50,968 nt of DNA from the NCBI RefSeq assembly GCF_001417955.2, contig NZ_LKTM01000299.1:1-50968 (forward strand). The letters are read 5' to 3'. The stretch is from Mycobacterium gordonae (GTDB lineage: Bacteria; Actinomycetota; Actinomycetes; Mycobacteriales; Mycobacteriaceae). The position numbers were made by a program, and so were the translations under genes. The notes under the pieces are model-generated. The model was not told the DNA's origin. It searched no databases and was given only the letters and a program-made list of their open reading frames with translations. This document shows positions 14,846-23,284 of the stretch, one piece after another (position 1 is the first letter of the stretch; each line of letters starts with the position of its first letter).

Positions 14846-16603
14846 GTGAGCAACCCGAGCAAGGCAGCCGACAGCGAGCAGACCTGGTCCGATGGGTCGC
14901 TGGGACCGCAGCAGCGCGCGCAGGCCTGGGAGCGCCTCGGCTCCGAGCAGTTCGACGTGGTGGTGATCGGCGGTGGTGTGGTGGGCGCCGGGTGCGCCCT
15001 GGACGCCGCCACCCGCGGACTCAAGGTCGCCCTCGTCGAAGCCCGGGATCTGGCCTCTGGCACGTCCAGTCGCTCGTCGAAGATGTTCCACGGCGGCCTG
15101 CGCTACCTGGAACAACTCGAGTTCGGTTTGGTGCGTGAGGCGCTCTTCGAACGCGAACTGTCCCTGACCACGCTGGCGCCGCATCTGGTCAAGCCGCTGC
15201 CGTTCCTGTTCCCGCTGACCAAGCGCTGGTGGGAGCGTCCCTACATCGCGGCCGGCATCTTCCTGTACGACCAGCTCGGCGGCGCCAAATCCGTTCCGGC
15301 GCAGAAGCATCTGACCCGCGCGGGCGCACTGCGGCTGAGCCCCGGCCTCAAGCGCAGCGCCCTGATCGGCGGCATCCGCTACTACGACACCGTGGTCGAC
15401 GACGCCCGTCACACCATGACGGTGGCGCGTACGGCCGCGCACTACGGCGCGGTGGTGCGCTGCTCCACGCAGGTGGTCGCGCTGCTGCGCGAGGGCGACC
15501 GGGTCACCGGCGTGCGGGTGCGCGACTCCGAGGACGGCTCGATCACCGAGGTGCGCGGGCATGTCGTGGTCAACGCGACCGGGGTCTGGACGGATGAGAT
15601 CCAGGCGCTGTCCAAACAGCGCGGACGGTTCCAGGTGCGCGCCTCCAAGGGCGTGCATGTCGTGGTGCCGCGCGACCGCATCGTCAGCGACGTCGCGATG
15701 ATCCTGCGCACCGAGAAATCGGTGATGTTCATCATCCCGTGGGGCAGCCACTGGATCATCGGCACCACCGACACCGACTGGAACCTCGACCTGGCCCATC
15801 CGGCCGCCACCAAGGCCGACATCGACTACATCCTGACCACGGTCAACGCCGTGCTGGCCACTCCGCTGACGCACGCCGACATCGACGGGGTGTACGCCGG
15901 GCTGCGCCCGCTGCTGGCCGGGGAGAGCGACGAGACCTCCAAGCTGTCCCGCGAACACGCGGTGGCGGTGCCGTCGGCGGGTCTGGTCGCCATCGCCGGC
16001 GGCAAGTACACCACCTACCGGGTGATGGCCGAGGATGCGATCGACGCCGCGGTGCAGTTCATCCCGACCAGGGTGGCGCCGTCGATCACCGAGAAGGTGA
16101 GCCTGCTGGGTGCCGACGGCTACTTCGCGCTGATCAACCAGGTCGAACACGTCGGCGAGCGGGTCGGACTGCACCCCTACCGGGTCCGCCATCTGCTGGA
16201 CCGCTACGGCTCGATGATGGACGACGTGCTGGCGCTGGCGGCCGACCATCCCGAACTGCTGACCCCGATCAAGGACGCGCCCGGCTACCTGAAGGTGGAA
16301 GCGGTGTACGCCGTCGCGGCCGAGGGGGCCCTGCACCTCGAGGACATCCTGGCCCGGCGGATGCGCATCTCCATCGAGTACTCGCACCGCGGCGTGGACT
16401 GTGCCCGCGAGGTGGCAGACCTGGTCGCACCGGTGCTGGGCTGGAGCGCCGACGACGTCAACCGCGAGGTCGCCAACTACAAGGCGCGGGTGGAGGCCGA
16501 GGTGCTCTCGCAGGCCCAGCCCGACGACGTCTCCGCCGACGAGCTGCGAGCCAGCGCACCCGAGGCACGCGCCGAGATCCTGGAGCCCGTCCCGCTGAAC
16601 TGA
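14846..16603 (+). CDS. glpD2: FAD-dependent glycerol-3-phosphate dehydrogenase
   Basis: GlpD oxidises glycerol 3-phosphate to dihydroxyacetone phosphate and passes electrons to quinones at the membrane. The Rossmann FAD motif IGGGVVGAG (about 41-49), the GTSSRSSKMFHGGLRYLE signature, GVWTDE, GTTDTDW and a late GGKYTTYR are all seen. The GTG at 14846 gives 585 residues, the length I recall for M. tuberculosis GlpD2, and AGGAG at 14832-14836 is a good ribosome site 9 bp upstream. An in-frame start at 14801 is less likely. lpdA just upstream suggests linked respiratory roles. Confidence 0.95.
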   Translation: MSNPSKAADSEQTWSDGSLGPQQRAQAWERLGSEQFDVVVIGGGVVGAGCALDAATRGLKVALVEARDLASGTSSRSSKMFHGGLRYLEQLEFGLVREALFERELSLTTLAPHLVKPLPFLFPLTKRWWERPYIAAGIFLYDQLGGAKSVPAQKHLTRAGALRLSPGLKRSALIGGIRYYDTVVDDARHTMTVARTAAHYGAVVRCSTQVVALLREGDRVTGVRVRDSEDGSITEVRGHVVVNATGVWTDEIQALSKQRGRFQVRASKGVHVVVPRDRIVSDVAMILRTEKSVMFIIPWGSHWIIGTTDTDWNLDLAHPAATKADIDYILTTVNAVLATPLTHADIDGVYAGLRPLLAGESDETSKLSREHAVAVPSAGLVAIAGGKYTTYRVMAEDAIDAAVQFIPTRVAPSITEKVSLLGADGYFALINQVEHVGERVGLHPYRVRHLLDRYGSMMDDVLALAADHPELLTPIKDAPGYLKVEAVYAVAAEGALHLEDILARRMRISIEYSHRGVDCAREVADLVAPVLGWSADDVNREVANYKARVEAEVLSQAQPDDVSADELRASAPEARAEILEPVPLN

Positions 16604-16652
16604 GGACTCATGTCCCTAGCCAGGTGTCGGTGGCCCGGGTGAGCATGAGGGC

Positions 16653-18191
16653 GTGAAACGACACTCCGTGAGTGCTGTGCTGGGAACGGGCATCGCCGGG
16701 CTGGCCGGCTGGGACCTCTGGCAACGCCGGCACACCATCCTGCGCAACTACCCCATCGTCGGCCACCTGCGGTTCATCCTGGAAGCCGTCGGGCCGGAGC
16801 TGCGGCAGTACATCGTCACCGACAACAACGCGGAGAAACCGTTCAGCCGCGACCAACGGCGCTGGGTGTACACCTCGTCGAAGATGAGCAACCGTTACTT
16901 CGGTTTCGGCACCGACAACGACCTGGAGCGCGCCCACAACTACCCGATCATCAAGCATGCGGCGTTTCCGGTGTCGGCCCCGGACGGCGATCCCGGCCAC
17001 CCCGACCCGAAGGTGCCGCTGCCGGCGGCCAAGGTACTCGGCGGAGCGCGCAACCGCACCAAGGCATTTCGGCCGGAATCGCTGGTCAACGTATCGGGGA
17101 TGAGTTTCGGGGCGCTGGGCGGTGCGGCGATCACCGCGCTGAACCAGGGCGTCGCGATGGCCGGCGCCATGCAGAGCACAGGCGAGGGCGGAGTGTCGCC
17201 GTATCACCTGCACGGCGGCGACCTGGTCTGGCAGATCGGCACCGGGTATTTCGGCTGCCGCAACGACGACGGCACCTTCAGCCTGCCGCGGTTGATCGAC
17301 CAGGTGGCCGCGACCCCGTCGATCCGGGCCATCGAGATCAAGCTCAGCCAGGGCGCAAAGCCCGGGCTGGGCGGAATGCTGCCCGGCGCCAAGGTCACCG
17401 ACGAGATCGCCAAGATCCGCGGTATCCCGGTGGGGGTGGACTGCAAGAGCCCGGCCGGGCATTCGGCCTTCCGCGACGTCGACGGTCTGCTGGAGTTCGT
17501 CGAGACGATCGCCGCCGCGACGGGGCTGCCGGTGGGCATCAAATCGGCGGTCGGCGAAGACGCGTTCTGGCCGGAGTTGGCGGCGCGGATGGCCCGTACC
17601 GGGCGCGGCGTGGACTTCGTGACGGTCGACGGCGGCGAGGGCGGCACCGGCGCGGCGCCGCTGGTGTTCAGCGACCATGTCGCGCTGCCCTTCAAGTGGG
17701 CGTTTCCGAGGGTCTACCGCGCCTTCGCCGAGCAGGGTCTGCACCACGACGTGGTGTTCATCGGGTCGGGCAAGTTGGGCATTCCGGAGAACGCGCTGCT
17801 GGCCCTGGCGCTGGGTTGCGACCTGATCAACGTCGGCCGTACCGCGATGTTCGCCATCGGGTGCATTCAGGCGCAGCGCTGCCACACCGGCCGCTGCCCG
17901 ACCGGCGTCGCGACGCAGTCGGCCTGGCTGCAGCACGGCCTGGACCCGGCCCTGAAGTCGGTGCGCTGCGCCAACTATCTGGCCACCCTGCGCTTCGAGT
18001 TGCTGTGCCTGGCCCGGGCCTGCGGCCACGTGCACCCCGCCCTGGTTCCGCTGAACGCGATCGAGGTGCTCGACGTCGACCTGCAGTCGGCGCGGGCCGA
18101 GGATTTGTTCGACTACAAGCCAGACTGGGGGCTGCCCGGGCCGGCCGACGTCGAGGCGATCACCGCACTGGCTAACGCCCTAGGAAGCTGA
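16653..18191 (+). CDS. FMN-binding glutamate synthase-like protein
   Basis: The 512-residue protein resembles the FMN/synthase domain of GltB, without glutaminase or GXGXG domains. Visible are the SGMSFGALGGAAITALNQG phosphate-loop region (148-166), SQGAKPGLGGMLPGAKV (232-248), GGEGGTGAAP (327-336) and CxxxxxCxxxxC at C404, C410 and C415, the 3Fe-4S pattern of glutamate synthase. The N-terminus has one possible membrane or signal segment (8-20). The family is often annotated as glutamate synthase although lone proteins lack an ammonia source; the real reaction is unknown to me. It lies 49 bp after glpD2 and its end overlaps the broken DUF5994 gene by 12 bp. I do not know it at this place in H37Rv. 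Confidence 0.9.
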   Translation: MKRHSVSAVLGTGIAGLAGWDLWQRRHTILRNYPIVGHLRFILEAVGPELRQYIVTDNNAEKPFSRDQRRWVYTSSKMSNRYFGFGTDNDLERAHNYPIIKHAAFPVSAPDGDPGHPDPKVPLPAAKVLGGARNRTKAFRPESLVNVSGMSFGALGGAAITALNQGVAMAGAMQSTGEGGVSPYHLHGGDLVWQIGTGYFGCRNDDGTFSLPRLIDQVAATPSIRAIEIKLSQGAKPGLGGMLPGAKVTDEIAKIRGIPVGVDCKSPAGHSAFRDVDGLLEFVETIAAATGLPVGIKSAVGEDAFWPELAARMARTGRGVDFVTVDGGEGGTGAAPLVFSDHVALPFKWAFPRVYRAFAEQGLHHDVVFIGSGKLGIPENALLALALGCDLINVGRTAMFAIGCIQAQRCHTGRCPTGVATQSAWLQHGLDPALKSVRCANYLATLRFELLCLARACGHVHPALVPLNAIEVLDVDLQSARAEDLFDYKPDWGLPGPADVEAITALANALGS

Positions 18192-18796
18192 CGCCGCTGC
18201 CCGCAACTCCATCAACCGGCCACGCACGATGTGCTCGACGAGGATCGGGACGAACTGCTGCACCGGCGCGTCGACGAACTGCTGAGCGGCGTCTTCGCAC
18301 CATTGCCTGATCTGTGGGCGCAGAGCCGCCGTGCGCTGCTGGTCGCCGCGGCCTTCATGCTGGGCCAGTTTCTCTGCCACGTCAGCTACCGATCGTGCCA
18401 CCAGCGAACGGCTCGCGGCGTTGACGTCGTCGTCGGAGCCTGAGCGTGCCTCCTGCAGGGCTTGCTCGCCACTCTGTTCGCTGGCGTCCGGCGGGATGAC
18501 CTGCAGGCTCAGGTGGGTCCGTCGTGTCCGATCAGGATGATGCCGGCCGGCTCGTCGCCGCTGAAGCCCAGCAGTTCGATGGTGCGTCCGCCGATCTCGA
18601 GCACCGACGCGGCGCCGTCCCAGCTGCTGAGGTGGTAGCCGACCATGGCGATCGGCCCCAGTTCCTCGGCCAACGACGTCACCAGGCCGGGCAGTTCGTC
18701 GGTCAGTCGTCTGGACCGCGGCCACCAGGCCCCGTCAACATGCTCAGAAATTCGCCGAAAAGGCTTGATTTCCAACCGGGTTGGACGCTGCATCAC
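18180..18796 (-). pseudogene. DUF5994-like gene interrupted by a frameshift
   Basis: The first frame (from GTG 18796 or ATG 18793) gives a DUF5994-type protein with VDGAWWPRSRRLTDELPGL, YHLSSWDGA and IILIGHDGP, then meets TGA at about 18510. The next frame continues with HLSLQVIPPDASEQ, the expected next strand of the family, and runs to a TAG at 18180 through a helical stretch (DAPVQQFVPILVEHIVRGRL) resembling a three-helix-bundle dimerisation domain. Restoring one C in the CCC run near 18513 would join the two. This may be a real pseudogene, a sequencing error or, less likely, programmed frameshifting. A TATTTT hexamer lies 6 bp before ATG 18793. Its stop overlaps the convergent upstream gene by 12 bp. 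Confidence 0.7.
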
Positions 18797-18860
18797 ATAA
18801 AAATACGGTCGTCGTGAACAGCTCGCGAGCGCAGCGGCCCAACAGCGGGCGAACTTTCGG

Positions 18861-21800
18861 TTAAGCGGGCGCGAAATCGTTGACCCGGCCGATGATCTGG
18901 CGAGCGCCGTACGACGCGCGAGCCAACAGGCCGGGTGCGAGCACCGCCACCAGGCAGGCAGCCGCCGCGGCCAGCAGCCCCTGACCCCACCCCAGCGGGC
19001 CCACCGGGGTGCACCCGAACAGCTGGCTCAGACCAGGAGTGGATATCACCACCGCGAGCACGACGAGGGAGCCACCAGCGGTGGCCACCACCAGCCCGCT
19101 GCGCGAATCGGCCAGCGTCTGCACGAGCTGGGTGGCTACCAGCCCGATCAGCGCCACCGTCGCCGCCCGGCGCCGGGTGCCGGTGGCGCGGCCCATCGCC
19201 CACGCCAGCATGGCGCCGATCGTGGTGGCGACCCCACGGATGCCGATGGCGCGCCACATCGCCGCCTCGTCGCGGTCGACCGCGCCGTCGTGGTTCTGCG
19301 GGCTGACCGCGAGCGCGGCGGCCGGCAGCGCATCGGTGAGCATGTTGACCAGAAGCATCTGCCGGGCGTTGAGCACCGATCGGCCGGTCAGCAACGTGGT
19401 GATCAATGCGAAGCACAGTTCCCCGGTGTTGCCGCCCAACAGCACCGACACCGCCGAGTGCACCCGCCGCCACAGCTGCTGGCCTTCGTCGAGCGCGTCG
19501 AGCAGCCCTTCGATCCGCCCGTCGAGCAGCACCATGTCGGCGGCGGTGCGGGCGGCGTCGCTGCCGCGCGCGGCCATCCCGATCCCCACGCTGGCCGCCC
19601 TGATCGCGGCGGCGTCGTTGACGCCGTCCCCGACCATCGCGGTGACCAGCCCGGCCTTCTCCAGCGCCTGGACCACCTCCACCTTGTGTTCCGGCGACAT
19701 CCGGGCGAACACCAGCCTGGATTGCACGGCGGCCGCGCGCTGCCTGGCATGTAGCGACTCCCAGTCACTTCCGGTGATGACCTGACCAGCGGAGACGTCC
19801 ATGCCCAGGTCCCGGGCGATCGCGGTCGCGGTGGCGGGATGGTCCCCGGTGATCAACCGGACCTCGATATCGCGCTTGGCAAGCTCGGTGAGCACCGCCT
19901 GCGCCAACGGCCGCGGCGTATCGGCGAGCCCGAGCAGCCCGACAGCGGTGAGTTCAGCGCCGCACAGGCTCTCCAGCAGATCCGGATCCGCCGCGGCGGC
20001 CGTGGCTTGGTCGCGGGTGAGCCGGCGTTCGGCCACCGCCAGCACCCGGAAACCGTCGCCGGCCATCTCCTCGATCGCCCGAGTCAACGGACCGTCGCGG
20101 TGGGCGAGCGCCGACACGAGCACCTCCGGTGACCCTTTGATGGTCAGCCGGGTGCCGACGAGCGCGGCCGCGTACGGGCGGCCGGACTGGAAAGGCAGGA
20201 ACGCGTCCCGGTTCGGCCGCGGGCGCGGCCGCGAACCGTCGGCGGCCTGGACGATCGCGTCGTCGGTGGCGTGTTCGACGCGGTGCGCGTGCCTGGAATA
20301 CGTTGTGCTCAGCGCCGCGTCGAGCACCTCGTCGGCGTCGAAGCCCGCCGCCGGACGCACCGCCTTGACCGTGAGCCGGTTCTCGCTCAGCGTGCCGGTC
20401 TTGTCGAAGCACACCACGTTCAACCGGGCCAGCGCCTCGACCGAGTGGGCGTTGCGGATCAGCACCGAATCGCCGGTGAGCCGGCGCGCGGCGGCCAGCT
20501 GGGCCAGCGTCACCACCAGCGTCAACCCCTCCGGGATCGCTGCCACGATCAACGTGACCGCGCCGGCCACCGCCTCCCGCAGGGGGGTGCCCCGCGCGAC
20601 GCTCAGCAGTCCGACCATGGCCCCGCCGCCGACGCTGAACGGCAGTGCGCGCTGGGTGATTCGGCTCAGCTGCCGCTGCAGCCCGATCTCGCGGGACTTT
20701 CTCGGCGTCATCGCGAGCGCCCGGCGCATCTCGGTCCGCGAACCCACCGTGGTCACCACGGCCACCGCCGTGCCCGCGACCATCGTGGTGCCGGCGTAGA
20801 GCATGCAGGTCCGTTCGGCCAGCGGCGCGCCCGGCGTCGCCTCGGTCTGCTTCGACACCGGCAGCGACTCGCCCGTCAGCGTCGATTCGTCGACGTCCAC
20901 GCTGGAGGCGTGCAGTAGTCGCGCGTCGGCCGGAACCACCTCCCCCGCACGGACTTCGATGATGTCGCCCGGACGCAGCCGTTTGGCGGGCACCTTCTCG
21001 CGGCGCCTCTCGTCGAGCGGGCCCACCCGCCGCCGCGCCGGCGGATCCTGCACCGCCTGAAGGCGATTGAGAATGCGTTGGGCGCGCAGCTGCTGCTCGG
21101 CCGACAGTGCCGCGTTGAGCAGCAACACGTTACCCACCAGGAACGCGTCCAGCGGTGAGCCGAGCAGCGCACTGGCCGCCGCACCGGTGGCCAGCAGCGG
21201 GGTGATGGGATCGGACAGGTCGTTGCGCATCTCGTCGGTGAAATCGCGCGCGAGGCGCCACGATTTCGTCGTCGCGCCGCCCAGCACCCGCACCGGCAAC
21301 CACCGTCGCCACCAGGCAAGCGCCGCTTCGGCGGCTTGGTCGGGCGGTCGCGGCAACAGCCGCCGCACCTCCCGCACCGGCAGGCCGTGCCAGTCGTGTC
21401 CGGCCTCCGGCTCGGGTATCGGGTCCCCGAAAATCTTTGCAGCCGAACGTAAACCGAACCACAGGCTGGCCGCCATGCCGAGGTTCACCGACACCGAGCT
21501 GCGCCCCGGGACGCCCGGGATCAGCATCAGCGCACCGACGGCCGAGGCCGACGCCGACAGCCGGATCGCGTTGTCGGTGGCAGCCCGGGCGGCGGGCAGC
21601 GCGTGCAGCATCCGCCAGGCGCCGGTGAGGTCGGCGACCACGACGTCGGCGCCCCAGGGGAGGGTGTACCCCTGCCGCAGCACGCCGATAGTGACGTCGG
21701 AGTCATGGGCGGCCCGCATCGCCGAGGTGGTCAGCAACGCCACGGTGGCCCCGCCGGCCTTCAGCTCCGCCACGGCTGCGGCCAACGCTTCGTCGACCGA

Positions 21801-23195
21801 CCCGTCCAAGGGGTAGAGATGGTCGAATCCCTGTGCCAGCGAACGCAATCCGTCGTCTTCGAGGCAGAGTACCCGCGGTCGCGAGCGGCGCGCCTCGGTG
21901 ACGACCGCCGCGGCGTACGGATCTCGAACCGGACTGATCAGCGCCTGACCGTCGTCGCCGGCTCCGGGAATGTCCGCCAGCCGGTGCCATCCGGGTGTCA
22001 GCCCGTCCTCCGCCAGTGCGGCGCGGACCGCGTCCCAGGCGGTGGTGCGCTGCGAATCCGCCACTCCCAGAACGCGACTCACTGTCAGGTCGTTGGTGTA
22101 CAGGGCCCGAGGGTCGATCATGACGGCGTCGACCCGGTCGAGTAGGCGCAGGGCGCGTGGGTGCAGCACCAGGGCGTCGTGCCGGTTCGTCAGGCCCCGG
22201 CTCATCGCGCAGCCGAATCCCTCGCGGATGGCGCGCAGCGGCTTCGGCACGGCGGCCAGCGCCGCCGCGCCGGCCGCATCGGCGTTGCGCGACAACAGGC
22301 CTATCGCGGCGGCGGCGGCGACGCCGGCCGCGCCGGCCCGGTTCGCATAGCGCTCCGCGGGACCGTCGGGGAACGTCGGGGCGATCCTCGGCGCGCCGGT
22401 CTCCGGACCCGGGTGACTGGCCAGCGCGGGTTCATGGCGGTTCCACGCCAGCCGGCCGTTCCACGCCTCGGCAGCCAGCAGCACGCGGGTAGCGGCTTCG
22501 GCGGCCGCCGCCGCGGGCGACACCGTCAGTGCCGCAGCGGTCGCGTTGACGACGCCGAACAACAGGTCGGCGCCGTCCGGTCCGAGCCGGCGGTCCACCT
22601 CGCGGCGCAACCGCGGCAGGTGGTCGGCCAGCGTCGGCGGCACCGCCAGCAGGTCAGGCAGTCGGGGTAGCCGCAGCAGGCTGCCGGTCAGCGAAAGGCC
22701 AAGGCCCACAGTGGCGGCGGTGGCCGCGGCAACTCTGCCCAGCAGGACCGCGTCGTCCCCGGGCAGGCTGATCGGTTGCTCCCGGGGCAACCCCCGACGG
22801 CCACGGCGTTCGGCCTCGCCGACGATCCGGCACAGCTGGGCCGTGGACGGTGCGGCGGCCTCGGTGTCCAGCGTGACGACCACCCGGGCCAGCGTCGGGT
22901 TCAGGTGTGCCGCCCGCACACCCGCGGTAGCGCGGACCGCCGCCAGCACGTCGGCGGCCGTCTGCGCGGCGTGCTCGTCGCGCAGCCCTCGCACCTCGAT
23001 CCAGCGCCGGTCGCCGTTGCTGCTGGTACGGCGCACCGATGGGCCACCGATCGCCTCGATCGCCACGCCTGCGGCGGTGCGCGCCAACGCCGGAATGTCG
23101 GGCGTGGCATGCGCCACCGACCTGCCCACCCGTGTTGCCGCGCCGCCTCCCAGCAGCGCGGTGCCCGCCACCAGGCCCCATCCGGGCAGACGCAT
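18861..23195 (-). CDS. Giant P-type ATPase (CtpH/CtpI-like)
   Basis: The C-terminal 800 residues form a complete P2-like pump: actuator TLTGES (about 770), M4 AAIPEGLTLVV, phosphorylation site CFDKTGTL with D931, a GSPEVL nucleotide-domain motif, LITGDHP and VGDGVND (about 1188), then C-terminal membrane segments. The N-terminal 650 residues add a metal-binding-like ferredoxin fold without CxxC (about 60-112) and a second, degenerate ATPase-like part: VMIDPRALYTNDLTV (about 355-370) aligns with DKTGTLT but lacks KTGT, and GADVVVADLTGAWRM aligns with the hinge region after GDGVND. This plan matches the unusually long mycobacterial CtpH/CtpI pumps (about 1,500-1,600 aa). The ion is not predictable. 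It is divergent from the MgtA-like pump. Confidence 0.9.
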   Translation of the reverse strand: MRLPGWGLVAGTALLGGGAATRVGRSVAHATPDIPALARTAAGVAIEAIGGPSVRRTSSNGDRRWIEVRGLRDEHAAQTAADVLAAVRATAGVRAAHLNPTLARVVVTLDTEAAAPSTAQLCRIVGEAERRGRRGLPREQPISLPGDDAVLLGRVAAATAATVGLGLSLTGSLLRLPRLPDLLAVPPTLADHLPRLRREVDRRLGPDGADLLFGVVNATAAALTVSPAAAAAEAATRVLLAAEAWNGRLAWNRHEPALASHPGPETGAPRIAPTFPDGPAERYANRAGAAGVAAAAAIGLLSRNADAAGAAALAAVPKPLRAIREGFGCAMSRGLTNRHDALVLHPRALRLLDRVDAVMIDPRALYTNDLTVSRVLGVADSQRTTAWDAVRAALAEDGLTPGWHRLADIPGAGDDGQALISPVRDPYAAAVVTEARRSRPRVLCLEDDGLRSLAQGFDHLYPLDGSVDEALAAAVAELKAGGATVALLTTSAMRAAHDSDVTIGVLRQGYTLPWGADVVVADLTGAWRMLHALPAARAATDNAIRLSASASAVGALMLIPGVPGRSSVSVNLGMAASLWFGLRSAAKIFGDPIPEPEAGHDWHGLPVREVRRLLPRPPDQAAEAALAWWRRWLPVRVLGGATTKSWRLARDFTDEMRNDLSDPITPLLATGAAASALLGSPLDAFLVGNVLLLNAALSAEQQLRAQRILNRLQAVQDPPARRRVGPLDERRREKVPAKRLRPGDIIEVRAGEVVPADARLLHASSVDVDESTLTGESLPVSKQTEATPGAPLAERTCMLYAGTTMVAGTAVAVVTTVGSRTEMRRALAMTPRKSREIGLQRQLSRITQRALPFSVGGGAMVGLLSVARGTPLREAVAGAVTLIVAAIPEGLTLVVTLAQLAAARRLTGDSVLIRNAHSVEALARLNVVCFDKTGTLSENRLTVKAVRPAAGFDADEVLDAALSTTYSRHAHRVEHATDDAIVQAADGSRPRPRPNRDAFLPFQSGRPYAAALVGTRLTIKGSPEVLVSALAHRDGPLTRAIEEMAGDGFRVLAVAERRLTRDQATAAAADPDLLESLCGAELTAVGLLGLADTPRPLAQAVLTELAKRDIEVRLITGDHPATATAIARDLGMDVSAGQVITGSDWESLHARQRAAAVQSRLVFARMSPEHKVEVVQALEKAGLVTAMVGDGVNDAAAIRAASVGIGMAARGSDAARTAADMVLLDGRIEGLLDALDEGQQLWRRVHSAVSVLLGGNTGELCFALITTLLTGRSVLNARQMLLVNMLTDALPAAALAVSPQNHDGAVDRDEAAMWRAIGIRGVATTIGAMLAWAMGRATGTRRRAATVALIGLVATQLVQTLADSRSGLVVATAGGSLVVLAVVISTPGLSQLFGCTPVGPLGWGQGLLAAAAACLVAVLAPGLLARASYGARQIIGRVNDFAPA

Positions 23196-23284
23196 AGGCA
23201 GCAGAGTAGTCCCGCAACGCGGGCGCCGCAGGAGCGTTTGGGTGGCCGTTCAGATGCCCTTCGTCACTTGTGCAATCCGGTCAA

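Noticed and set aside
23196..23284. Possible Mg2+ riboswitch (M-box) upstream of the MgtA-like gene
   Set aside because: Only about 90 bp separate the divergent genes, too short for an M-box, and no matching helix pattern is visible.
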